The translations under genes were made by a program, and so were the position numbers. Below the pieces are notes generated by a model. That model worked only from the letters and a program-made list of their open reading frames with translations, searched no databases and was not told where the DNA came from. A stretch of DNA of 64,000 bases. Source: Actinernus sp. WN-2022. Its lineage: Eukaryota; Cnidaria; Anthozoa; Actiniaria; Actinernidae. Shown here piece by piece: positions 43,415-53,200 of the stretch. The stretch lies in NCBI GenBank assembly GCA_030867875.1, contig JAOWCC010001501.1, positions 30,648,792 to 30,712,791 of the forward strand, in the 5' to 3' direction. The first letter of the stretch is position 1, and the number at the start of each line of letters is the position of its first letter.

Positions 43415-43760
43415 CTATCCATATTTTATTATTATTTTCAGATAGTTATTGGATAGCCTAGTTTTCTACATTGTACTATCATACATGCAGATAGTTTTCG
43501 GATAATCTGAAACCTAACTGCAAGAACACAAACCTGGCTAGTTTTTTACTATCCAAATTTTTTATCATTTTCGGATAGTTTTTAGATAGGCTAGTTTTCT
43601 ACTACATTAAATGCAGATAGTTTTCGGATAGGTTTGTGTTGATAGTTTTTAGATAGCCTATCTATTAACTATCTTTGTAACATATACAGTGTAGTTATTA
43701 ATTAGCCAAAAGGTAGTGAAAGTATAACTGTGGACTATCCGATAAACTGCTCAGATAGTA
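43415..43760 (+). repeat. GATAGTTTTCGGATAG dispersed short repeats
   Basis: Multiple irregular copies of TTTTTTACTATCCA and CAGATAGTTTTCGGATAG. Confidence 0.6.
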
Positions 43761-43869
43761 AAAATAATTATAGTAAATGTGTGCAATTATTTGCGACAAC
43801 TTAAGCATGTGGATAGGAAATAGATACGACTGTTCATTTTTGTGAAAGTAATCAAGTTTTTCCAAGAAT

Positions 43870-44290
43870 TACCAAAGCTGGAAAAAGCTTGAATTTCTAA
43901 ATGTAATATACATTCCAGGTTATTCGAGCTTTTCCATGAATTACCAAAGCTGGAAAAAGCTGGAATTTCTAGAATGTTAAATAGAACCTGTCAGATTCCA
44001 GATTATTCAAGCTTTTCCAAGATTACCAAAGCTGGAAAAAGCTGGAATTTCTAGAATGTAATATCCATTCCAGGTTATTCAAGCTTTTCCATGAATTACC
44101 AAAGCTGGAAAAAGCTGGAATTTCTAGAATGTTAAATAGAACCTGTCAGATTCCAGATTATTCAAGCTTTTCCAAGATTACCAAAGCTGGAAAAAGCTGG
44201 AATTTCTAGAATGTAATATCCATTCCAGGTTATTCAAGCTTTTTCCAGAAAAACAAAGCTGGAAAAAGCTGGAATTTCTAGAACATGAAA
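43870..44290 (+). repeat. GCTGGAAAAAGCTGGAATTTC minisatellite, right arm
   Basis: About five units of 60-130 bp with ATTACCAAAGCTGGAAAAAG; reverse complement in type to the 40195-40440 array. Confidence 0.85.
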
Positions 44291-44686
44291 AAGCTTGAAT
44301 TGCTTTGATGCTCATTTCTTGAACATTCTAGAATAATCCCAGAATATTCTAGAATATTCTAGCATTCAGACTAAAGCTTGAATCCTGTTTCACAAGGGCA
44401 GGTACGAGTCCAGCATGAGGTTCGAGTAGCCAAGTCGGGAATTACGACTGGTGCGACTTTACGGCAAACGTCGTTCTTAACATGCGCCGAACTAAATTCA
44501 TAAATTATGTAAAATAATAAATAAATCGTGCAAATAGTATGGATTGTGCCAAAACCGTGAAAACAACATCTACCCCATCTCCCAAACACTGATTCCCCCT
44601 CAGGTGAGCATGCGGTGTACAAAGGCGATTTCGAAGGCAAAATGGCGGCCTATCGGAAGTGATTATCGCATGACGCTCTGCCGAAA

Positions 44687-44905
44687 ATGTGTAGTTCGTG
44701 CTTTAACGTCACAAAATACATTTGCCTTAAATGCGCAATGCCCTTTTGTAATAAATGCTCAGTATTCGAAAGTAATGAAGACATGTCTGGCTGGAATGCC
44801 GGCAGAACGATTGGCTATTGCGAATGTTGCGATATAGCTCGCTTTGAAACGCTTCTATCATATGAAGTCAAACCATCCAGAATGTCGTTGAAAACTGCGG
44901 CATGA
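44687..44905 (+). pseudogene. Cysteine-rich zinc-binding domain fragment in TIR transposon
   Basis: The frame gives MCSSCFNVTKYICLKCAMPF, then CNKCSVFES and GYCECC, then a stop after SLKTAA. Four CxxC-type pairs (CSSC, CLKC, CNKC, CECC) form a cross-brace or zinc-ribbon-like module of the kind found at the C-termini of some transposases. Its ending within about 45 residues of the last cysteines supports a C-terminal or isolated fragment. It lies in the outer TIR element, to the right of the nested insertion, and may be the last piece of that element's own protein. Confidence 0.5.
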
Positions 44906-45302
44906 TCGACTATTAACAGAGGTTTCAATGTGTGAATCGCAACCGCTAGAAACATGGCCAATAACGCCACTTGCAGTGACAACCATCGTCTCCTATACAC
45001 GGCACCGAGTGCTGTGTAGAACGCCATTCTTCTGTTTCTGTTTTGGACAATCATTTTCCACAGAAAGGCCTTTCTTTAATATATTCGACCGAGCGCTGTA
45101 TTTCGCCCTGTCACTAACCGCGGGCGAAAAGTGAAATGCGCCAGGACACACGTTAGTTCCCATGATTTAATTAGGTGCAAGTGAATTAAGATCGACATAT
45201 GTTCGACGTTTTCTGCCACGTCGGCCCTAAGTCGATCTTCTACCGAGCCTATTTTTTAATAGGATCGGCGCGACTTAAGTTCGACGTTTGCCGTAGGCCT
45301 AA

Positions 45303-46266
45303 GTAATCGAAGGCAATTTGTTTGTATTGGGAGTTCAAGGTCTGATGAGCACCCTGTACGCTGTGGTGTCCCACAGGGTCCGTGCCAGGGCCTTTATTAT
45401 TTTCTTATACATAAATAATTTCCATAAGAGTTCAACTGCGTTTGATTTTCACTTGCTGACGACTCTAATCTGTTTTGTACCAATCTACTGTTAACAACAA
45501 CTTATCTGAAATTAATACGTGGCTATCTTGTAACAAATTGTCCTTAATATTAATAAGACAAATTTTGTTATTTTCCACCCACCACAAAATAAGGTTAACT
45601 TGTCTATTAATCAGAAATGTATTAAACAGGAAAATAGCATCAAATATCTAGGCATTTATATAGATTCTAACCTCAACTGGAAGTGCCAGAATCAACACAC
45701 TTTTTAATTAAGAGGAGCATAGGTGTTGTGTCAAAAATTCGATTATATTACTCTTTAATTTACCCGGCTTAACATATGGTCTATCAGAGTGGGGTAACTT
45801 ATAACACTACCCTAAATGCAATTATTACATTACAAAAAATGCTTAGATATATTGAAACTCATTGATTTAACCAGTCAGAACTAATTACGGTAAATTTGGC
45901 CTTCGGTTCCAAGGCCCCTGCCTTGGAATGCCATTGATGATAATTTAAATAACCTAAGTAAAGCATCGTTCAAAAACAAGATAAAATCGAATATAATCAG
46001 CGATTATAAGGTTTTCCCATGCTCTTTTTCCCCGCTTTGTTTCATGTGATTGTGTATGGTTCTTCGTCTCGTGTAGTTATAGTCTGTGTATTTGTTTGTA
46101 CTTTTATTTTAGTGCCAAAATATGTAGACCATTATCCTGTTATAATAATCTACTTTGGCTATCGGACTCGTTTGGCGCAAGCTATTTCCGATGGCATGTA
46201 CATTATCTTTAGTAATAATTTAAGTAATTCTCTTTTCTGGTACGAATAAATTTGTTGTTGTTGTTA
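45303..46266 (+). pseudogene. LINE reverse transcriptase fragment, 3' part
   Basis: Frames give SDEHPVRCGVPQG, then GPLLF and a DDSNLF (FADD-like motif C) region, then IKYLGIYIDSNLNWK and a weakly conserved C-terminal domain ending near SFKNKIKSNIISDYK. These are consecutive regions of a non-LTR retrotransposon reverse transcriptase. A one-base deletion after PQG and later shifts inactivate it. The element ends with (TTG)n near 46245-46262, a typical microsatellite-like LINE tail. The 5' part is at 39765-39904. Confidence 0.8.
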
Positions 46267-46269
46267 TGG

Positions 46270-46678
46270 TAGTCGGAAATGTTTTCCTGTTTGCATAGGA
46301 GGAAAACTATATATTCGAAGAATCCAGGAACCGCCATTGGTCAATTTTATCTCTGAGACTGATCAGACTCGCATATCAAACAACGAGTGTCGATTTAGAT
46401 GTCTGGGACCTAGAAACCGCCATATTGAATGTCATGGCAGCTCTTCCAAATATGGAATATGGGATTTTCCTAATATGGAAGAAGCCGCGGGAAGTTCAAA
46501 ACGACACTTTTGCATGCTTGCTATTTTATTGATCAGACGAGATTGGGATGGGCCTCGGAGACTTGCGACTAGGACGACCAGGGTAAAAGCTGACTTTCCC
46601 TGCAACTCGTTACAATGACCTATAAAGTGACAGTGAGAGGGACATTTAATCTCTAAATGCCTGATCTCTGCTATTTAT
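46270..46678. other. Intergenic sequence
   Basis: A 93-codon ORF at 46337-46618 has no recognised domain and is probably chance. Confidence 0.3.
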
Positions 46679-46755
46679 TGAACCTCGTGCATAAACATTA
46701 GGTACGATTAGTAATTAATCATACCTAATGCATAAACATTAGATAACTCTAACAA

Positions 46756-46940
46756 CAAATCTAAACCCACAACAGTTGCCGAACATTTTCTTAATTCTCC
46801 TAATCACACTGCCAACGACATGCAACTTACTCCTATCGAAAAAATATTTTCTAAGAGAGACTCTATACGTAAGGCCAGAGAAGTGTTTTTAATCGCACAG
46901 GCGAGAACACTCGAACCTCATATCATGGCCATAACATCCG
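46756..46940 (+). pseudogene. Penelope-like element C-terminal fragment
   Basis: A frame reads TTVAEHFLNSPNHTANDMQL, then TPIEKIFSKRDSIRKAREVF and LIAQARTLEP. The H-F-x-S-x-x-H and R-x-x-R-E-x-x-x-I pattern resembles the end of the GIY-YIG endonuclease region of Penelope-like retroelements. It is only about 60 residues long and followed by decayed sequence. Assignment is by pattern recognition. Confidence 0.55.
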
Positions 46941-47072
46941 GGAAGAGTCATACTAGATATCTGTTTTCACCTTCTTAACATTTTTTCACGATCTATCATA
47001 TTGTAATCTGTTTTACGACAGCTCAGTATCAAGTTCAAAAATACACGCCAATGTAAATTTTCTTCATTGTAC

Positions 47073-47101
47073 CTGAAGAAGGCTGGTGTGGCCAGCCGAA
47101 A
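47073..47101 (+). ncRNA. Possible hammerhead-like core (CTGAAGA-stem-GAAA)
   Basis: CTGAAGA is followed by a perfect stem GGCTGG/CCAGCC with a short loop, then GAAA. This matches the conserved strand CUGANGA-helix II-GAAA of hammerhead ribozymes, which are known in Penelope-like elements. I could not assign helix III and a cleavage site, so activity is not supported. Confidence 0.25.
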
Positions 47102-47309
47102 TATTGTACCACTAATTTCAAAATTCTACGTTGTATCGGTCTTTGCTTCTTCATAGTTATTTTTTATTTGATAGCCGGGATTAGATCACTAGTTTGATCC
47201 AACGTACACCAGCAGGATTGTCGTTCACGGTTGCTTGCTTGAACAATTCGATAAACATTAGGTATGATTAGTAACTAATCGTACCTAATGTTTATGTAAA
47301 AGGTTCGCT

Positions 47310-48276
47310 CATGGATACATCCCTCGTATTCATTCATAGGGACATCTACCATTGCAGTATTACCAACTTTTCGAAAGAATACCTATGTAGGCTTCAACCT
47401 TCTTTCACGTCTAACACGTGGAATGACTAGTAATACTATTGCGCATGCGTCGCACCACATTTTTATCAGGCCTATATACATGCTAAACTACCCCAAAAGA
47501 TTTCAATCGAATAACTATCGAATAGATGAAGTGAACAATTAACGGATTCCCAAGAGTATTCATAGCAACCCAAACATATTTAATTTATTCATTTTGAATT
47601 TGTTGACTCTGCCAAAAGCGTTCTTGTTCTACTCTCCTAGTTCCTCGGAAACCGTAATATTAAAAACTGATAGCATGGCATTTCGGTTGATTAGTGATTA
47701 AATGTCTCTCAAGCCTCAGGAAGTTTCTTCGACAAAACCTCCCTCGAGCTCGGCTTTCGGGTACATTTGTTTAATCACTAATCAACTACTTACAATTATA
47801 AATATGCTACTACTTATAAATATCGCCTCGCAGGAGGAAAATTTTCGTTTCTTGCATGTCCATGGAAGGACATAAAGAATGTAGACTTTCTCAAAGTCCT
47901 TTGATTTTCCCCCCGCTGCCATTAGTTTTCTCCAATAAAGCAAACTTCAAAAACGCATGCATAATTAACGACCATGGTTGCTCAACCAACGGTCTGAGTG
48001 CAATGAATCGAGTAGCGCAAAGGCCCCTTGGCTCACAGTTATTCAAACGCAACCGGCCTAACATTACGGGACACAAATGTTCGCTCCGTATTCCAACTGC
48101 GCATGTCAGTGACGCACAACGTAGCAGTATAAACACAATTATTCGTTTTTCATCTAAATTTCTGAAAATTATTATCTTTTAGAAGTAACGTTTTTGAAGC
48201 AGTTCAATAAACTCGCAGCACGTGTTTTTATATCGGGTCTAAAACCACTCGGGCCGATCTGAACACTGCTGCTCGC
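47310..48276. other. Intergenic sequence
   Basis: An inverted repeat GATTAGTGATTAAATGT/...TTTAATCACTAATC lies at about 47690-47785. The 108-codon ORF at 47856-48182 and the ORF opposite it have no recognised features. Confidence 0.35.
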
Positions 48277-48593
48277 CAGGAGCCCATTACCAGGAGCGTA
48301 CCTATGTGATGGGTAGCGGCCACAGCACAGTAGACGATGTGGCTATTTATAGATATCCGATTTCCGCGAAATAAAATGGTTGCTTGCGTTGCGGACAATG
48401 CGCGCTCCCCTGCATAGGAAATTGGTTGCGTGAATGCATAATGAGAAGTGACGTTTCGTCGTGTGATTGGTTTAGTGCAGGTATCCTTTGTCTACTTTTG
48501 CGGGAAACACAAAGCTAAAAATAGCTACATCATCTGTTCTGCTGTTGGACAGACCTAATGTGGGAGATGCACGCTCCTGGTAATGGGCTCCTG
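48277..48593. mobile_element. 317-bp MITE, CAGGAGCCCATTACC family, copy 1
   Basis: 23-bp perfect TIR CAGGAGCCCATTACCAGGAG...; flanks TGCTCGC and TGCTCGT form an imperfect 7-bp target duplication. The same family is at 63275. Confidence 0.85.
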
Positions 48594-48639
48594 TGCTCGT
48601 TTATTAAACAGTACATAAAGAGGGCGACTTGTGGTAAGT

Positions 48640-49428
48640 CTAGAAAAATGCAGTTCTAGTGGAATCAACGATGTATCCCAGGAACGTAGGTGCATGTCTG
48701 GATAGGAGGAACAGAAGACTTAAGTCCGATGAAATAACCAGAGTACTGCAGGCAATGTAAAGGGCCGTCTGTGCCAGCCGACAAATCCCGACCAAGAACA
48801 AGAACAAGGTGCTGTAGAATGACGAACTTGCAGTTGTCCGAAATGAACTATACATTGACTATATAAATAAGTATACTGGAAACTGGAATCTCAAGGGATC
48901 GAATCATGACTGGAGGCTGATAATCCAATGGAATCGAATGGCAAAGAAACGTACTGGTTTCCAAACAAACGGAATTGTATTATAACAAGCGAGACCATAA
49001 AATACCAAACGAGTATGCCATACACTCCGACGATAAGTCTACTCTTATCATCGTACATACATAGACTAGTACTGGAAGTTATCACGCTCCACATAGCAAG
49101 GGAGGTCTGTAATAATGTATAGGGTTAACGGCAGGTCCTTTATCCATACATGTACATAAACTTGAGAAACTTCTCGTCGTGACACGTACGCGGCTTTGAG
49201 GGTTCTATACCATGACCAGGTGAGGGGGCAATATTTCTCCACTTTTCTCCATATTGACAGATACCCGTTGGCTACACTCTGAAGCATGGTATCGGTAATG
49301 AACTTAGTGAAGTTTTGATAACTCTTACTATTGGAGAAATGAGCACGAGGAGAAGAGGGCCCTGGAAAGTAATTTTTGGTGACACATGCCAAGAAGTCCC
49401 ACGACATACGTAAACTGTGGGGCAACAC
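48640..49428 (-). pseudogene. DIRS-type reverse transcriptase remnant
   Basis: On the minus strand, from 49428, fragments read FPGPSSPRAHFSNSKSYQNF, then TKFITDTMLQSVANGYLSIW, then WIKDLPLTLYIITDLPCYVE. After a frame change come YDDKSR and WYFMVS, and later a TFLGYIVDSTRTAFF segment. This order matches the reverse transcriptase of DIRS/tyrosine-recombinase retroelements that are abundant in cnidarians. Frameshifts and stops are frequent, so it is inactive. Neither recombinase nor terminal repeats are seen. Confidence 0.65.
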
Positions 49429-49870
49429 ACCAAATTTCTAGCAACTGACATACGTCAAATTTCACGGCGACAAACGCCGAATTTTTGGCGACACGCCAAT
49501 AATTCACAGCGAGTCACGACGCACGTATACTGTGGGCTACATACGTCAAATTTCCAGCAATACACTTTAAATTTGATGGCGACAAACGCCGATTTTTTGC
49601 CGAGACACACCAATAATCAGATTCCTAGCGACAACTAATTAAACCAGTTTGAGACGACATACACCAAATTTCCAGCAATAGACGTCAAATCAGTTCAGGG
49701 CGACAAACGCCGAATTTTTGACAACACACATATACTGTGGGGCGTGACACGCCAAATTTCTATCAATCCACGTCAAATTTCACCGCGACACGCCAAACTG
49801 TGGGGCAACACACGCCAAACGTTAAGGCGACACATGCCAAATTCTATGCCAACCTGTGGAGCGACACACG
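49400..49870 (+). repeat. Degenerate tandem repeats with ACGCCAAATTT / GGCGACA motif
   Basis: Irregular units contain CGACAAACGCCGAATTTTTG, ACGTCAAATTTC and ACACGCCAA; period about 30-60 bp. Confidence 0.7.
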
Positions 49871-50275
49871 CACAAGGATCAAACTTTAGGGTTCGTTTTC
49901 ACTTGACACATATCTTGTGCTTGTGTTTGTGCCTGTGCTTCCGTCGCTCGTAAAAACCAGGCTTTATATTACCCTGATTTTTTTCCTGCCGAGCAAAAGT
50001 CGAGCGGAAAAATACATATTAAAAGCCAGCTGAGTCACATGTCTTCGACATTGCTAAAACTCTTGAACCCCTCGGCATGTACAAACGTGAAACCTCAAAA
50101 CTTGAAACTTCAAAACTTTCACTCATCCTCTCTTGACTCATCTTTCAGCGTTGTCTGTGCCGTTCCGCGCCACCTTAACCAATGAGGGCTATCCGTGCAG
50201 TCCTGGATCCTAGTAAATTTACAGTCTTGGTAAACAGTCTTTCGCCACTCGATCGATCGTCAAGAGACCGACGAA

Positions 50276-53200
50276 ATGGACTCTAGGAAAGACGATTTTG
50301 GGCGCTTAAATAAGTTGAACGAGGAAAACTTTGATGGTAATAGGATAGCTTGGTATTTTACCTATAATTTGCTTTTTTCAGATTTCTGATTGGATATTTG
50401 TGCTGTTTCAGGCGGGCGACCGAACAAATTTCTGTACAAGGGAACAAATTTCTGTACAAGGGAACAAAACACAAATCGGACCCCTGGAGTACGGAGAACG
50501 GAGCTGATGAATTTGAAGGTCTAATCCAACCCAATACTAGTCGAAAAAACAACAAGAGGACAAATAACTCACCAGGTATGAGTTTAACACGGAATCTTAT
50601 TAATGTGTGTGTTAAGAATCGGACTTTTAATCCATTTTGTTGCGCTCTACAATTAGGTTTTGACTTTGAAGATGTGTGGATCATGGATTCATGGAGTATT
50701 CGCAAGAACGTACAAGTTAATTAGCACCGCCGCAAAGAACGGTTCAGCTCTGAAGACAACCAATAAATCATTTTATTCCAGACATGGAGGCATTGGAGGT
50801 TAGCTTTACCAGGGAATATACCCTGTATAAATCTCTTCTGGTTGCCAATATGGCTCTGTTAACTGGTTCGCCTCACGGATTTTTGTGTTGCCAAGTCGTT
50901 CAGGTTTTCTATTAAATTTAAGACTTAAGCTTAATTCCCTAGAGAAACCCAACTCTAAAAGAGAAAGGATTATCAATCTGTTTGTCCTCAGTGTTCACTG
51001 CACAACCACTTATTAACTACAGTATTTTAAAATTGCGGTTTTAGGTAATGGAGAATCAGACAATATTACCAGCATTACAAAGCGACAGAAAAGGGAAGAC
51101 CTGCAGACGTTTTCTTCAGCCGGCACTGGTGAGTCCGCTTTAATATATATATAAACAGCTGTCCTAGGCTAAAGACCTCAGTTTAATTAGTTCACTTGCT
51201 GGTAAATTATCAAAGCTAAATTGGTTAGGTTGAAGTAAGAAATGGTTTTCTATATAATTGGATCTAATCCGACTGATTACAACTTCAAAACTAATAATTT
51301 TAAACTTTCATTTTTTTGTGCGTGTTTAATAGCAACCGTGGAATTCGACAGAGCGTGATCCAACAATCCTCACTATAGAATATAGTTTTATGCCTAACCA
51401 CTAGATCCACAACTTAAAATTCCTATTAATTCCTATCTTAATTGAACATGAAATTGACTAGGATGTTATTCAGCCAAAGATTTCTTTAAAAAATCATTAT
51501 TATTATAAATTAGGAACAGTAATTAATCCAAAGCATTAATTATGTTACTATATGTACAATATAAAGTTAATCCTATATTGTCAACAAAAGTCAATGTTCC
51601 TCTTTACTGTCTTAATAGTGGGCTGATTTTTTAAAAGTTCTTTCTTAATTTGTTAGCTTCCATGTCTTGTACATAGAGGATATTCAGTTTGTGGCAGATC
51701 CACAGGGTGTCCGATGGCACAAAAGGTCATGTGCCAGGCAGGGGACATTGTGTTCTGCTGTGATAATTTCATGCTACAGTTCCTATTGCTGGCTTGCAAT
51801 CAATCCCCAGAGCTTCAAATAACGGGAAAGCCATGGCAATCATGCAATCATGTTGGAGAATATACATGTACCAAAAGAAGCTACCAAGGAATCTTTTGTA
51901 AATGTCCTCCAACATGGTGGCAATGATGTCACATGCAACCCAGTAAAAGTGTCATTTCATAGATCTCAGATTTTCACAATTTCTTGGGTTACTCTTGTGG
52001 CTTTATCATGCTTACAGCAGTCGTCTCGCACCTACATCACTTTTTTGTCCACCTTCTGGGGCATCTTGGACACCCCTTGACCAAATACTGGATCAACTCC
52101 TGATATATATTACACAGTGGTATATAGGAAGATATATATCTTATTTACCAGCCTTAGTCGATCCGTATGGAGAAAAACTTTCCCAGAGGTGACTTGAAAA
52201 CGACTATAGCCTACGGGTAGCCATTATTTTCAGTGGGTAAGTTACCTGTAGGCTTAGAAAACAACCCTCGGCTTGTGGCCTCAGGCTGTTTTCAAGACCG
52301 AGTACAGGTATGTAAGACTTCATGTTATGATTTCCAGAGTTAAACTAGGCCACTTCAAAAGTACAATATTCACCATTATAATTCAGATGTATTTAGAGTC
52401 GTTCTAAAATGATTTGGGATTCAGGAAATGGTTAGGTTTTTTTATTTATTTGGGGTTATATAGGTTAATTTGCAATGAATCATGGTGTGGACATAACATG
52501 AAGTCTCTGCTCTGAGGACAACATTTTTCTCCATACAGACTGACTATTATTAGGCCGGTAACATAAAACTATTTTTTTGTTATCAATTCAATGTGTTGTA
52601 CTTGCTTTCATTAATTCAGTTGTGGGCTTGCACAAGAAGCAACACATTTGTCACTCTTGAGCGTGTGATCATTGTTTAATTCACTCGAATCACTGGCAAT
52701 TTTCTGCAGTTTTCCTTTTTATTTTAGGCTTTCAATATGACATGTTCAATTCTAGGGTACATTTACGTAAGAATCACAACAAAAACATTGGTTTTGAATA
52801 ACCTTGGAATTAGCAGGTCTGGATTAGAAAAAAAAAATGGGCCGGATTGCCTGCCAATTTTAAACAGAGCATGCAATTTCTGATCAGTGGATTCCAGACA
52901 AGAAAAAGATAAATTATGAAGTTTATCCTCAAGATCTAGAGCTAGTCCACACATTACATGGGTGAGCACTCCAAGAACTCTTCTCTATTCATTTTAATGG
53001 GGCATCCTTCACCTCATCGGAACCTGGAATTAAGTATTTTAAATTGAGAGGTGAAGGCCTCCTGATTTTAATTACTGTTAATACAAACTTTGTAATCTTT
53101 CAAAGCTCATCTGGAGGAATTTCTTTGGGTTTTCTTGTTTCTTTATTGCAGTAATGGGAAAATTCTTTGAAGAGTTTTAGATTGTATTTTCCTTTTTTGC

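Larger units (their letters stand above)
40025..44398. mobile_element. 4.4-kb foldback-like element nested in the TIR transposon
   Basis: Ends CCCTTGTGAAACAG / CTGTTTCACAAGGG with CAG direct repeats on both sides (40022-40024, 44399-44401). The termini are built of oppositely oriented minisatellites: CCAGCTTTTTCAAGCAAATT repeats at about 40195-40440 and GCTGGAAAAAGCTGGAATTTC repeats at about 43870-44290. Long inverted ends made of tandem repeats are the hallmark of foldback elements. No transposase is recognised in the interior. Confidence 0.7.
39905..45299. mobile_element. 5.4-kb TIR transposon (PIF/Harbinger-like TSD) inserted in the LINE
   Basis: The 22-bp perfect inverted ends GGCCTACGGCAAACGTCGAA... 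are flanked by TAA on both sides (39902-39904 and 45300-45302). Removing the insertion and one TAA rejoins the LINE reading frame. Further copies of the CGGCAAACGTCG motif lie just inside both ends. The 3-bp T-A-rich duplication fits PIF/Harbinger elements, but no transposase is seen. Most of its length is a second, nested element (40025-44398). Confidence 0.8.
46679..47310. mobile_element. Inverted-end element containing a Penelope-like fragment
   Basis: The left end GAACCTCGTGCATAAACATTAGGTACGATTAGT is matched by an inverted copy at about 47270-47310. Each end also contains its own TACCTAATG palindrome. Between them are a Penelope-like coding piece and a stem motif at 47073-47101. Confidence 0.5.

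Noticed and set aside
46337..46618. 93-codon ORF
   Set aside because: No recognisable domain and located in repeat-rich sequence between retroelement fragments.
47856..48182. 108-codon plus-strand ORF and the 81-codon ORF opposite
   Set aside because: No domain, no splice context, and both strands open, so chance is the simplest explanation.
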